DNA from: UBA993 sp964485855
Lineage (GTDB): Bacteria > Bacillota > Dethiobacteria > DTU022
Reading direction: 5' to 3'
Length of the DNA: 64,000 bases
Assembly (NCBI GenBank): GCA_964485855.1
Contig: CAZAKI010000007.1
Location: 1 to 64,000, forward strand
The notes under the pieces are model-generated. The model saw only the letters and a list, made by a program, of their open reading frames with translations. It was not told the origin of the DNA and ran no database searches. Shown here one piece after another: positions 1 to 7,930 of this stretch (its first letter is position 1; each line of letters opens with the position of its first letter). Made by a program: the position numbers and the translations under genes.

Positions 1-242
1 CAAAATATCAGGATCATAATTACAGTCTGACCAAGGGGAGTATAAAAGGTGCCTGTATCGACTACCACCAAACCGGTAACGCAAACAGCCGAGGCTGCAG
101 TATAAAGGGCATCGATATAGGCAATATCGGACCCCACAGTCATTGGGGGCAAGGTGAGGAGCAGCGATCCGCTAATGATAAACCCCATAAACCCCAGTGC
201 CATGAATCGAGCTGGATTTAATGGTTTCGGCCTATCTGCCAA
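1..242 (-). CDS. TrkH/KtrB-family potassium transporter, N-terminal part (cut by window edge)
   Basis: The reverse strand reads TTG-ADRPKPLNPARFMALGF and continues into a hydrophobic segment and the motif AASAVCVTGLVVVDTG, followed by FYTPLGQTVIMILIF. This is the first membrane segment, first selectivity-filter loop (TVCVTGL type) and start of the next helix of the Ktr/Trk potassium-uptake membrane subunits. About 80 residues are present; the rest lies beyond base 1. I chose the TTG at 242 because an in-frame TGA lies three codons upstream, a GGAG lies about 11 bases upstream, and the family's N-x-x-R segment precedes the first ATG (203). The partner KtrA/TrkA subunit is not visible. Family is clear; KtrB versus TrkH cannot be settled from this fragment. 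Confidence 0.85.
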   Translation of the reverse strand, partial: MADRPKPLNPARFMALGFMGFIISGSLLLTLPPMTVGSDIAYIDALYTAASAVCVTGLVVVDTGTFYTPLGQTVIMILIF

Positions 243-269
243 GACTGTTCAACTCCATATTCAACAGAT

Positions 270-291
270 AAGGCTCTGGTGCCAGAGCCTT
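270..291. other. Perfect 10-bp inverted repeat
   Basis: AAGGCTCTGG and CCAGAGCCTT are separated by two bases, between the small membrane protein gene and the potassium transporter gene. Neither side is followed by a clear T-run, so it may be a weak terminator, a processing hairpin or an operator. Function is not determined. Confidence 0.4.
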
Positions 292-346
292 TGATTATGA
301 AAAATATTCTACTCCTGTTTTGGTTGTAATGCAAGTTTTTTTACGC

Positions 347-520
347 TTAAACTCCCAGTGATTTCAGGGCCTCATAGACCAGAAATGCCGGCCAGACCAG
401 CGCTTTAAGGAACCCGAGAACGCCCATCCAGAAGGTCGATGCCTGGCTAATGAAGTAAATTGCCGCCCCAATCAGGCCGAGACCGTAAACGGCGCTACTG
501 CTGTGCACATCTTTTGCCAT
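347..520 (-). CDS. Small two-helix membrane protein (57 aa)
   Basis: The product begins MAKDVHSSSAVYGLGLIGA. It has a first hydrophobic segment (about residues 11-27), a short polar turn with STFWMGVLG, and a second segment ending in LVWPAFLVYEALK. I recognise it as a type of conserved small membrane protein seen in many bacteria, without a known function. The start at 520 is preceded by AAAGGAGG with good spacing; a longer in-frame extension to 586 has no such site and is rejected. It lies between the flavodoxin gene and the potassium transporter on the same strand, so the three may be co-transcribed. Confidence 0.7.
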   Translation of the reverse strand: MAKDVHSSSAVYGLGLIGAAIYFISQASTFWMGVLGFLKALVWPAFLVYEALKSLGV

Positions 521-601
521 CGATGTATCCTCCTTTAACCTTATTTGATCATTTTTATCAATCAGGGCAAACGCAGACAGTATCAAGAAGTCCAGGTTTG
601 C

Positions 602-1078
602 TTATTTGCCGGAAAAGTAACGCCCCATGTTCTGCACACATTCTGCGGTGCTCTGTTCGCGCTTCGATGAGGCCCAAACAACAATATCTGAACCAATAAC
701 TTTAGCCCCTTGCTTTTCGCATTCCGCCTTCATTCGTTTAATTGATCCGGTGCCGCCCAGCCAGAGGGCAGGCAGCTGCTTGGTCACAAAGAGAGCTACC
801 TTTTTGCCCTCCAGTTTCGGCAGTTTAGGCAGGTAAGCCTTCATTACCGGATTGAGAGAAAACGCCTGGACCGGGGACCCTAAAATTAAGGCATCGTAGC
901 CGCTGACATCCGGGATGACCGTCAGTTCAAATTTGCCAGGCTGGGCCGGCGTTTCACCGCTGATTTGGATCTGTTCGAGACTGACGCTATGACCGTTTTC
1001 TGTCAGCTTATTTTTGATCTTTTCCGCAACGCTGAGGGTGTTTCCGGTGAGTGAGTAGATTACAAGACCAATATTCAT
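602..1078 (-). CDS. Flavodoxin-family protein
   Basis: A 158-residue single-domain protein with the N-terminal FMN phosphate loop IYSLTGNTLSVAEKI (residues 7-21) and a central GSPVQAF loop (about residues 68-74) that would lie over the isoalloxazine ring. Flavodoxins carry electrons between low-potential donors and reductases in the cytoplasm. The length fits short-chain flavodoxins or the flavodoxin-like domain of a reductase. GGGAGG precedes the ATG by a normal distance. A sigma-A-like promoter lies upstream at 1119-1147. The physiological partner is unknown. Confidence 0.85.
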   Translation of the reverse strand: MNIGLVIYSLTGNTLSVAEKIKNKLTENGHSVSLEQIQISGETPAQPGKFELTVIPDVSGYDALILGSPVQAFSLNPVMKAYLPKLPKLEGKKVALFVTKQLPALWLGGTGSIKRMKAECEKQGAKVIGSDIVVWASSKREQSTAECVQNMGRYFSGK

Positions 1079-1118
1079 TTCAATTACCTCCCATAACTTT
1101 TATCCATGAACAGATCTA

Positions 1119-1147
1119 ATTATAACAACAAAAGTGGGTGATGTTTA
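1119..1147 (-). promoter_or_regulatory. Sigma-A-type promoter of the flavodoxin gene
   Basis: On the reverse strand, TAAACA (1147-1142) and TATAAT (1124-1119) are 17 bases apart, about 40 bases upstream of the flavodoxin ATG. The -10 box is perfect and the -35 box matches 4 of 6. Confidence 0.55.
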
Positions 1148-1226
1148 ACGGTTTAAGTAAAATATTTGTTAATTTTTTATCGAATTTTTTACCAATAGCT
1201 TAAGCAATCAAAGCCAGATAGACCAA

Positions 1227-1958
1227 TTAGTGGGGAAGCAGTTTCCTGGACTTGATATCGCTGAGATCAAGGTGATGAGCATAGAACGCAGCGGTGATCG
1301 TAGCCAGCTCTTTCTTCTGGATGGCAGAGGGCCGCAACAAGCTGATTTGATTAAGCGGCGTTTCAATCAAGCGGCGGGCCAGGGCCAGGGTTCCGGGTGT
1401 AATCGCTATAACATCAGCCCCGCAGCAGCCACTGCACAGCAAACCGCCCTGCCGGGGACTAAATGATGTTGGCCCAGCTGAACCACAACGGGTACAGCTG
1501 TGCAGGTGTGGATCATAACCGGCCGCTCTGGCCAATTTTAGCTCGTACGCCCGGGCAAGCATAAAGTGGTCCACCCCCTGCTCCAGGCTTCTCCAGCTTT
1601 CAAGAAGCAGATTACAAATCTCCCAACAGTTTTCACTACCGCTGAGCAGGCGGTCGGCCAGTTCATTTAGGTAAAGGCCATAGGGATAAAGATCGGGATC
1701 TTCACGAAAGCAATTAAAGCGTTCGATTGGATCCTGGCCGGTAATGATCGGCCAGGTTTTGCCGCGATGGAAATTAAAGTTGCCGAAAGTAAAAAGGTCG
1801 ATGCCGGCAGCCAGTTTGCTTTTAATTTTCCGCGCTCCCCGGGCTACGGCTTCAAACTTACCTTCCTCGAAAGTCAGGATTGTAACCAGACGGTCCGCTT
1901 CACCAAGGGTGCGGGTGCGCAAGACCAAGCCCCTGGCTTTAAAGGATCTTTCGGGCAA
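1227..1958 (-). CDS. recO: DNA repair protein RecO
   Basis: A 243-residue protein with the RecO N-terminal OB-fold segment (RGLVLRTRTLGEADRLVTIL), a helical middle, and a zinc-ribbon-like CTRCG...CSGCCG pair near residues 155-180. RecO works with RecR and RecF to load RecA on single-stranded DNA covered with SSB and to anneal strands. The start is TTG at 1958: no ATG fits the conserved N-terminus, and GAGGGG lies five bases upstream. That ribosome-binding site is part of a dispersed-repeat-like sequence (1963-2000). The gene follows era, as in many Firmicutes. Confidence 0.93.
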   Translation of the reverse strand: MPERSFKARGLVLRTRTLGEADRLVTILTFEEGKFEAVARGARKIKSKLAAGIDLFTFGNFNFHRGKTWPIITGQDPIERFNCFREDPDLYPYGLYLNELADRLLSGSENCWEICNLLLESWRSLEQGVDHFMLARAYELKLARAAGYDPHLHSCTRCGSAGPTSFSPRQGGLLCSGCCGADVIAITPGTLALARRLIETPLNQISLLRPSAIQKKELATITAAFYAHHLDLSDIKSRKLLPH

Positions 1959-1962
1959 TTTG

Positions 1963-2000
1963 ACCCCTCACCCTCATCCTCTCCCCAAGGGAAGAGGAAA
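1963..2000. repeat. CCCTCACCC-type hairpin repeat between era and recO
   Basis: The sequence has the ACCCCTCACCCTCATCC lead followed by a stem-loop (CCTCTCCCC, loop AA, GGGAAGAGG with one mismatch). It resembles short palindromic intergenic repeats of the form CCCTCACCC...CCTCTCCC that occur in many bacterial genomes. It fills most of the gap between era and recO and supplies the GAGGGG used as the recO ribosome-binding site. Copy number in this genome cannot be seen here. Confidence 0.55.
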
Positions 2001-2025
2001 TAGTTTGATGAAAAAAATGAAACAG

Positions 2026-2910
2026 TTAACGATAGCCAAGGCGTCGGAGTTCTTCTTCCCGGTTGCGCCAGTCTTTTTTGACTTTAACCCGCAGATCCAT
2101 AAAGATTTTTTCTCCAAACAACGCTTCAAGTTCCTGCCGGGCTCTCGTTCCAATTTCTTTTAAGAGCAGCCCGCCTTTACCAACGATAATACCCACTTGC
2201 GATTTGCGCTCTACAAAAATTTCAGCCCGAACATCCAGTAAATCTTTACGTTCGCGCATTTTCATCTCTTCAATGACCACGGCAATTGAGAAAGGGATCT
2301 CCTGCCGCGTAAGCTGGATTACTTTTTCCCGGATAATCTCGGCGGCAATAAAGCGTTCCGGTTGATCAGTAATCATCTCTGGTGGATAGTACTGGGGACC
2401 TTCAGGCATCAACTCGCTGACAGCATCCAAATATGCTGTCAGATTATCGCCATAAAGAGCTGAGAGCGTAAATATTGCCTGGAAGGAACAGAGCTGACTG
2501 TATAACTTTTTATTATCCGCCAAGGTCTGGGGGCTGGTAAGATCGCTTTTATTTAAAACCAGAAGCAGCGGGCAGTGAGCTTTTTCTAATATTTCAGCGA
2601 TATAACGGTCGCCCTGACCCGGGGGGTGGTGAGCCTCAACGATAAAAGAAACCAGGTCTACTTCCTGCAGGGTTGATTCGGCCATTTTGACCATTTTAGT
2701 TCCCAGCAGATGTTTCGGTTTGTGCAGACCAGGGGTATCGATAAAGATGATCTGCTCCTCAGGTCGCGTTAAAACAGCGCGAATCTGATTCCTCGTGGTT
2801 TGCGGACGATCGGAAATGATGGCAACCTTTTCACCCAGCAGGGCATTGATCAGGGTTGACTTGCCAACGTTGGGTCTGCCAATCAGGGCTACAAAACCGG
2901 AATGGTGCAT
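2026..2910 (-). CDS. era: GTPase Era
   Basis: A 294-residue GTPase with G1 GRPNVGKS (residues 11-18), G3 DTPG, G4 NKSD and a C-terminal KH domain (ERKSQVGIIVGKGGLLLKEIG). Era binds the 3' end of 16S rRNA and acts in 30S maturation. AGGGAGATA precedes the ATG. It sits downstream of the cytidine deaminase fusion gene and upstream of recO, the standard Firmicutes order, and is likely part of the same transcript. Confidence 0.97.
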   Translation of the reverse strand: MHHSGFVALIGRPNVGKSTLINALLGEKVAIISDRPQTTRNQIRAVLTRPEEQIIFIDTPGLHKPKHLLGTKMVKMAESTLQEVDLVSFIVEAHHPPGQGDRYIAEILEKAHCPLLLVLNKSDLTSPQTLADNKKLYSQLCSFQAIFTLSALYGDNLTAYLDAVSELMPEGPQYYPPEMITDQPERFIAAEIIREKVIQLTRQEIPFSIAVVIEEMKMRERKDLLDVRAEIFVERKSQVGIIVGKGGLLLKEIGTRARQELEALFGEKIFMDLRVKVKKDWRNREEELRRLGYR

Positions 2911-2928
2911 ATTATCTCCCTAAAATTG

Positions 2929-3762
2929 TTAATCATGCTTATGGACAATAACTGTTTTTAAATCAATAACCGGAGTACCATTGATCAGATCCAAACCACG
3001 GACTGTAAGAATATTTTTTTCAATAGCCACCAGTTCAACCGTGCTTTGGGCCAGGGCATTAGGTCGCAGTGGTGCACGGCAGGCAAAAACTCCGTAAACT
3101 TCATGGCCTCGACCGCTACGTTCTTCCTTTAGGGTGTATCCCTTGGCCCGGTGCAGGTGAGAGATGACAGTAACCTCTTTTTCTTCATCAAGCCGGAAGA
3201 GCCCCTCCTCATACTCCGGGTCGATCACAACTTTTGAGAGCAGTTCCCGGTAGTTTTTAGGTATTTTTTGTGGTTCGGGGTAATCGCTGATCACATAGCC
3301 GATCGGGTTGGCATATACCGGCAGGCGCCAGACCTCTTCGCCGCCTACCAGTTTGTCATCCACCGGGTTTGTCTCCCAGTCAGCTTGGCCAAAAGGTTTA
3401 GCCAGCAGCTCAAGCAGGGGCAGTTTGATCTGCTCGCCGGAAAGATTACCCATCAGCACTTCAATATTACCAGCCAGTTCCCAGAGCACCTGGCGGCAGG
3501 CACCGCAGGGGCTGGCTGGTGGTGTGCTGTCAGTGGCCACAGCAATTTTTGAAAATTTGCGGTGACCTGCATGCACAGCATTCCAGATCGCTACCCTTTC
3601 GGCACAAACCGTCAGGCCGTAAGAGGCGTTTTCAATATTAGCACCGGTTACAATCCGGTTATCTTCCGTTAGAAGAGCTGCTCCCACCAAAAACCCTGAA
3701 TAAGGCGCATAAGCTCTTGTTCTGGCAGCACGGGCCGCTTTAAGCAAAGTCTGATCTTTCAT
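2929..3762 (-). CDS. Cytidine deaminase fused to TrmO/TsaA-type tRNA methyltransferase
   Basis: The 277-residue product has two complete domains. Residues 1 to about 135 are a cytidine deaminase: SGFLVGAALL, the catalytic CAERVA and zinc-binding PCGACRQ. Residues from about 155 on match the TsaA/TrmO fold: PIGYVISDYPEPQKIP, YEEGLFRL, GVFACRAPLRPNALAQS and GLDLINGTPVIDLK. TrmO methylates N6 of t6A37 in tRNA using SAM; Cdd converts cytidine to uridine in pyrimidine salvage. In other Firmicutes cdd alone occupies this place before era. The ATG at 3762 has AAGGGGTGATT upstream; an extension to 3789 lacks a ribosome-binding site. I see no frameshift or stop between the domains, so a true fusion is likely. 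Confidence 0.88.
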   Translation of the reverse strand: MKDQTLLKAARAARTRAYAPYSGFLVGAALLTEDNRIVTGANIENASYGLTVCAERVAIWNAVHAGHRKFSKIAVATDSTPPASPCGACRQVLWELAGNIEVLMGNLSGEQIKLPLLELLAKPFGQADWETNPVDDKLVGGEEVWRLPVYANPIGYVISDYPEPQKIPKNYRELLSKVVIDPEYEEGLFRLDEEKEVTVISHLHRAKGYTLKEERSGRGHEVYGVFACRAPLRPNALAQSTVELVAIEKNILTVRGLDLINGTPVIDLKTVIVHKHD

Positions 3763-3913
3763 CCAATCACCCCTTTTAGAAATAAGCATTCTTTCAATCT
3801 GTTAATAACGGCGGAGATGATTTCACCCTACCCTGGTTTATCTTCTTGCACCAGTGAGAGTTTACATTACTTTCCCTCAGGCGGTATTCTTTAGAAGCAG
3901 TCTTTACTACTCA

Positions 3914-4297
3914 TTAAAATTTTGCCGGTGCCAGGCAGGAGATAACCAGCTGCCAGAGTGGAGGACCAAAAACAACCAGACCGACGATAACGGCAAACAG
4001 CGTTGTCAGGAGGACCGCTCCGGCCGCAGCATCTTTGGCAACACGGGCCAGGTGATTGCGCTCCCTGGTATAAAGGTCAATTGTTTTTTCCAGGGCCGTA
4101 TTAAAAGCCTCTGCTACCAGCACCAGGAAAACTGCAGCCAGCAGGAAGAGCAGATCACTTTTTGCTACTTTTAGCAGGAAGCCGGCGGCAATGACTATCA
4201 GACCGATAACGGCATGAATAATCATATTGCGCTGGGTTACGAAACAGTATTTAAGCCCGTAGAAGGCATTTTTCAGGCTTTGCAGAACACTAAACAT
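3914..4297 (-). CDS. dgkA: Diacylglycerol kinase / undecaprenol kinase
   Basis: A 127-residue integral membrane kinase with three hydrophobic helices and the family motifs EAFNTALEKTID (about residues 63-74) and KDAAAGAVLL. Gram-positive members phosphorylate undecaprenol to undecaprenyl phosphate, feeding the lipid carrier for peptidoglycan synthesis. AAGGAG lies about ten bases upstream of the ATG. The gene is between ybeY and the cdd fusion gene on the same strand, the usual order. Specificity for undecaprenol rather than diacylglycerol is inferred from the Gram-positive context. Confidence 0.92.
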   Translation of the reverse strand: MFSVLQSLKNAFYGLKYCFVTQRNMIIHAVIGLIVIAAGFLLKVAKSDLLFLLAAVFLVLVAEAFNTALEKTIDLYTRERNHLARVAKDAAAGAVLLTTLFAVIVGLVVFGPPLWQLVISCLAPAKF

Positions 4298-4311
4298 CTG
4301 AACCGGTCTCC

Positions 4312-4770
4312 TTAAGGCTTAAAATTTAAACTGCTTAAATATAAAGCCTCTTTTTCGTGCATTTTAGTTGCTTCAGCTTCTTCATCATGGTCAAATCCAA
4401 GAAGGTGGAGCATGCCGTGGACGGCAAGAAGCGCTATCTCGTCCCTGATACTGTGCCCTACTTCTGCAGCCTGGGCTGCTGCTCTCTGATAAGAAATATA
4501 GATATCCCCTAGGGCAAAAATACTGCCGCCTGACGGCAAATCTTCGCCCGGTTCCAGGTAGCCAAAGGAGAGAACATCGGTAGGCCGGTCTAGATTTCTG
4601 TATTCGCGATTCAGATTGCCCAACAGCTGATCATCAGCAATGGCCACACTGACTTCGCCATGCTCTAAACCGTAATCGATCAGCATCCGGTTGAGAATTA
4701 ACTCTAATTCGGCAACATACTTTCGGTCGAGCTGATCTCTGTAGTTGATCAGTGTTATGGCAACAGTCAT
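4312..4770 (-). CDS. ybeY: Endoribonuclease YbeY
   Basis: A 152-residue protein with the zinc-binding signature HGMLHLLGFDH (H-x3-H-x5-H) near residues 117-127 and the conserved NREYRNLDRPTDVLSF segment. YbeY is a single-strand endoribonuclease acting in 16S rRNA 3' maturation and ribosome quality control. The start overlaps the pgpH stop by four bases (ATGA), so translation is probably coupled. Confidence 0.96.
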   Translation of the reverse strand: MTVAITLINYRDQLDRKYVAELELILNRMLIDYGLEHGEVSVAIADDQLLGNLNREYRNLDRPTDVLSFGYLEPGEDLPSGGSIFALGDIYISYQRAAAQAAEVGHSIRDEIALLAVHGMLHLLGFDHDEEAEATKMHEKEALYLSSLNFKP

Positions 4771-6878
4771 CGCGCAACCCTGCTTTTTTCCAGTTCAGCT
4801 CGCAAGTCTTTCTCAGGATATTCAATGCGGGAATGGTAAATACCGGACATGATATAGACAAAAGCTTCAGCTATCCGGTTTATTTCACTTAAAGTCAGGT
4901 CGCTTTGATCGAGTTGTCCGTCCTCCAGTTTTTCTTTAACCATCTTCCTGATCATCAATTCAACTTTGTTGCTATTTGGATCGGAAAGCGAACGGACTCC
5001 GGCTTCGACTGCATCAGCCAGCATAATAATCGCTGCTTCCTTGGATTTCGGTTTAGGTCCATCATAGCGAAAATTATCGGCAATAATGTCCTTGTGAGCA
5101 CTGTTTTCAAGGGCCTGCTGATAAAAGAAAGAAATCATGCTGGTACCATGATGCTGACCGACAATGTCCAAAATTAACTCCGGCAGTTGGTGTTTGCGCC
5201 CCATTTCAAATCCATCTTTGGGATGAGCGCCGATAATCAGGGCACTTAAGTTCGGCGACAATTTGGCGTGGGGGTTTTCGCCCGATAATTGATTTTCCGA
5301 GAAAAAGAAAGGCCTTCGCAGTTTACCAATATCATGATAATAAGCGCCGACCCTCGCCAACAGCGAATCGGCATTAACTTTTTCCGCTGCTGATTCAGCC
5401 AGGTTAGAAACCATCATACTGTGATAGTAGGTACCGGGAGCTTTCATCAACATTTCCCTGAGCAAAGGATGATTCGGATTGGATAGCTCCAACAGGGTAA
5501 TCGCAGTTGTAACCTTGAAGAGGCTTTCCAGAAATGGCAACAGACCAATAGCAACAACCGAGGAGAAAATCCCGTTACCGACACCGGCGATCAAGTTATA
5601 ACTAAAAGCACGCAAGGGATCAATTTCAAAGCTGACATTCCCTGAAAAAAGGTGAAAGGCGATGATCAAAGCAGCATTAGTTAAGCCTACATAAAATCCG
5701 GAACGCGCCAGATCACTGCGCTGGCTAAGTCTGGTGACCGCATAAATTGATACAAGCCCGCCTAACAAAGCGATGGCCAGGAAGGTAAAACTTCCCCCGG
5801 TGATCAGTCCAACCATCATCGCCAGAACCATATTAACGATCAGGGCCAGTTTGTAGCCAAAGATTACGGTAATCAGAATCACACCAGCTGCTACAGGAAT
5901 TAAGTACCCGGAAAAATAATTGGTAGCAACCGCAAGCAGCAGGGTAAGGAAAAAAATCAATCCCATCAGCAACATCAGCTTTGGGCTTTTATATACTTCA
6001 ACAACAAAAATCGACATATAGATGCCAACCAGGATAAAAATGACTACTAAAAGCAGAAATAGACCGATATAACCGAAATAGTCAGCCTGCTGTCCGCGAA
6101 TTAACCCCAGATCTTCCAGCAGGGCCATCTGCTGTTCGGTAACCGGTTCTCCTTCACTGACAATTAAAGTATTGCGTAAGATAATAACCGGCTCGATTTG
6201 ACGTCTGGCCTGATCACGGTTTTCCTCTGTTACTTGAGAGTTTAAGGTCATGTTTTGGACAACAAGCGGCTTAACTACCACTTCGGCAATGCGTTTAAGG
6301 TCTGCGCTGAACGGGTAAAGAGCAATTTCCTGGTTCAGGCGGCGACGCACTAAATCTTCTTCGTTTTCCTTGATGCCCTGCTCGAATAATTCACTTATCG
6401 ATGTGTTAAGCCGACCCTGTAAATCCCTAATTGTCGAAGCCTCGGTTAAAAGAGCACCAATGGTTGAAAGCGGCATCTCTTCGGGAATAATCGACTGCAA
6501 CGCTTCCAGTTTATCGATATCTTCCAGTTCGGGGTTTTCCTGAATTTCAACAACTGTATCAAAAAAGCGCCCAACCTCCTGTAAGGCTCTCTCAAGCACC
6601 TGCGGGTCGTAATCATAAGCTTCAGGCACCTGCTGGGCTGCCTGTTCGCGCAGCAGTTCAGTCGAATATTCATCGACAACATCACGGGGAGCATATATCG
6701 TACTGGAGCTGGGCCGCCCGACGGTTAAATCGAAACGGGCTGGCATGCTGAATATTACCAATACCAGGTAGATAGACAAAAAAAGGAGTACAACTAATAA
6801 AAGTTTTTGGAGCCGCTTGTTATCTTTAAAAGCAATTGAGCGGCTAAAAAGATCAGCGGGAATTATCATTTTTTTCAT
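4767..6878 (-). CDS. pgpH: 7TM-HD cyclic-di-AMP phosphodiesterase (PgpH/YqfF)
   Basis: The 703-residue protein has an N-terminal membrane anchor, an extracytoplasmic 7TMR-HDED region (about residues 40-270), seven hydrophobic segments (about 275-460) and a C-terminal cytoplasmic HD domain with HSMMVSNLAESAAE, AYYHDIGKLRRPFFF and GQHHGTS. PgpH homologues degrade cyclic di-AMP. The start is set at the ATG at 6878, which overlaps the phoH end by 26 bases and has AAAGGG six bases upstream; a longer frame to 6956 lies entirely in phoH. The HD catalytic histidine-aspartate pair is intact. Confidence 0.93.
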   Translation of the reverse strand: MKKMIIPADLFSRSIAFKDNKRLQKLLLVVLLFLSIYLVLVIFSMPARFDLTVGRPSSSTIYAPRDVVDEYSTELLREQAAQQVPEAYDYDPQVLERALQEVGRFFDTVVEIQENPELEDIDKLEALQSIIPEEMPLSTIGALLTEASTIRDLQGRLNTSISELFEQGIKENEEDLVRRRLNQEIALYPFSADLKRIAEVVVKPLVVQNMTLNSQVTEENRDQARRQIEPVIILRNTLIVSEGEPVTEQQMALLEDLGLIRGQQADYFGYIGLFLLLVVIFILVGIYMSIFVVEVYKSPKLMLLMGLIFFLTLLLAVATNYFSGYLIPVAAGVILITVIFGYKLALIVNMVLAMMVGLITGGSFTFLAIALLGGLVSIYAVTRLSQRSDLARSGFYVGLTNAALIIAFHLFSGNVSFEIDPLRAFSYNLIAGVGNGIFSSVVAIGLLPFLESLFKVTTAITLLELSNPNHPLLREMLMKAPGTYYHSMMVSNLAESAAEKVNADSLLARVGAYYHDIGKLRRPFFFSENQLSGENPHAKLSPNLSALIIGAHPKDGFEMGRKHQLPELILDIVGQHHGTSMISFFYQQALENSAHKDIIADNFRYDGPKPKSKEAAIIMLADAVEAGVRSLSDPNSNKVELMIRKMVKEKLEDGQLDQSDLTLSEINRIAEAFVYIMSGIYHSRIEYPEKDLRAELEKSRVAR

Positions 6879-7857
6879 CTTTTTCCCTTTCCCGTGTTGC
6901 CTCGTACTGCTCATAAGCAATAATAATATTTTGAACCAGGGGGTGACGCACCACATCTTTTTCAGTCAGGTAAACCAGGGCTATCCCTTCAATGCCGGAT
7001 AAGATGCGCGGGGCTTCTTCCAAGCCGGAATAACGGCCCCGCGGTAAATCAATCTGGGTAATATCACCGGTAATTACTGCCTTGGAACCAAAACCGAGAC
7101 GGGTTAAGAACATTTTCATCTGCTCTGAAGTGGCATTCTGACCTTCGTCCAGGATTATGTACGAATCATCCAGGGTTCTTCCCCTCATATAGGCAAGGGG
7201 TGCAATCTCTATAGTGCCCCGCTCCCGGTACTTCATGAAAGTTTCGACTCCCAGCAGGTCATAAAGCCCATCATAAATCGGGCGCAGGTAGGGATCAACT
7301 TTTTCCTGGAAATCACCGGGTAAAAAACCGAGATGCTCTCCGGCTTCCACGGCTGGTCGGGTCAGAATCAGACGTTGAACCTGTTTTGTCTTTAGGGCAT
7401 CGACAGCCATAGCCAGAGCCAGGTAGGTTTTACCGGTACCGGCAGGACCGATTGATAAAACCAGATCATTACTACGCATCGCTTCGAGATAGCGTTTCTG
7501 CCCAATTGTTTTCGGCCTGATTTGCTTGCCCCGTGGGGTAATCAAGACCAGATCGCTAAAAATAGTGCGGATCATCGACCCTTCACCCTGACTACACAAT
7601 TTAAGGGCATATTCAAATTCACGTTCAGTGAGCAAATGTCCCTTTCGGATATGCATCAATAGCTCCTGGAAAAGGTGAAATACGGCTTCAACATCATCCG
7701 GAGCCCCTTCAATGGTCAGTTCATGTCCCTTTGGAATTAAGCGCACGGCAAATTTATCTTCAACCAGGCTAAAATGCCTGTCATGTTTACCTAAAAGCTG
7801 AACCGATTCATCTCCCCCGGTCAGCATAATAACCCGGCTTGTATTTTCAATAGCCAA
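6853..7857 (-). CDS. phoH: PhoH-family ATPase
   Basis: A 334-residue protein with an N-terminal KH-like region, Walker A GPAGTGKT (residues 137-144) and Walker B IILDEGQN (about 234-241). PhoH proteins are cytoplasmic ATPases related to the helicase half of RecD and are thought to act on RNA. The start is TTG (7857), with GAGG shortly upstream. It heads the pgpH-ybeY-dgkA-cdd-era-recO series. There is little room for its own promoter, so read-through from yqeY past the hairpin at 7901-7930 is possible. Confidence 0.93.
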   Translation of the reverse strand: MAIENTSRVIMLTGGDESVQLLGKHDRHFSLVEDKFAVRLIPKGHELTIEGAPDDVEAVFHLFQELLMHIRKGHLLTEREFEYALKLCSQGEGSMIRTIFSDLVLITPRGKQIRPKTIGQKRYLEAMRSNDLVLSIGPAGTGKTYLALAMAVDALKTKQVQRLILTRPAVEAGEHLGFLPGDFQEKVDPYLRPIYDGLYDLLGVETFMKYRERGTIEIAPLAYMRGRTLDDSYIILDEGQNATSEQMKMFLTRLGFGSKAVITGDITQIDLPRGRYSGLEEAPRILSGIEGIALVYLTEKDVVRHPLVQNIIIAYEQYEATREREKDEKNDNSR

Positions 7858-7900
7858 TAGGCCTCAGGCTCCTCTCCTGTTAGCAACTACCCTGCTGATT

Positions 7901-7930
7901 AAAAGCCCAGCCTTGTGGGCCGGGCTTTTA
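7901..7930 (-). terminator. Hairpin terminator after yqeY
   Basis: AAAAGCCC-A-GCC and GGC-C-GGGCTTTT form a 12-position stem with one mismatch and a short loop; on the reverse strand it is followed by TTTTAATC. The stem begins at the yqeY stop codon, so it would end the rpsU-yqeY transcript just before phoH. Confidence 0.65.

Noticed and set aside
270..291. Perfect inverted repeat as a rho-independent terminator
   Set aside because: Neither strand has a T-run after the stem; kept only as an inverted repeat.
1744..2163. Forward frame across recO and the end of era
   Set aside because: Antisense to two well-supported genes; its middle comes from the palindromic repeat.
3790..3913. Gap between dgkA and the cdd fusion gene as a separate small gene or promoter
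   Set aside because: No frame with a ribosome-binding site and no clear promoter boxes were seen.
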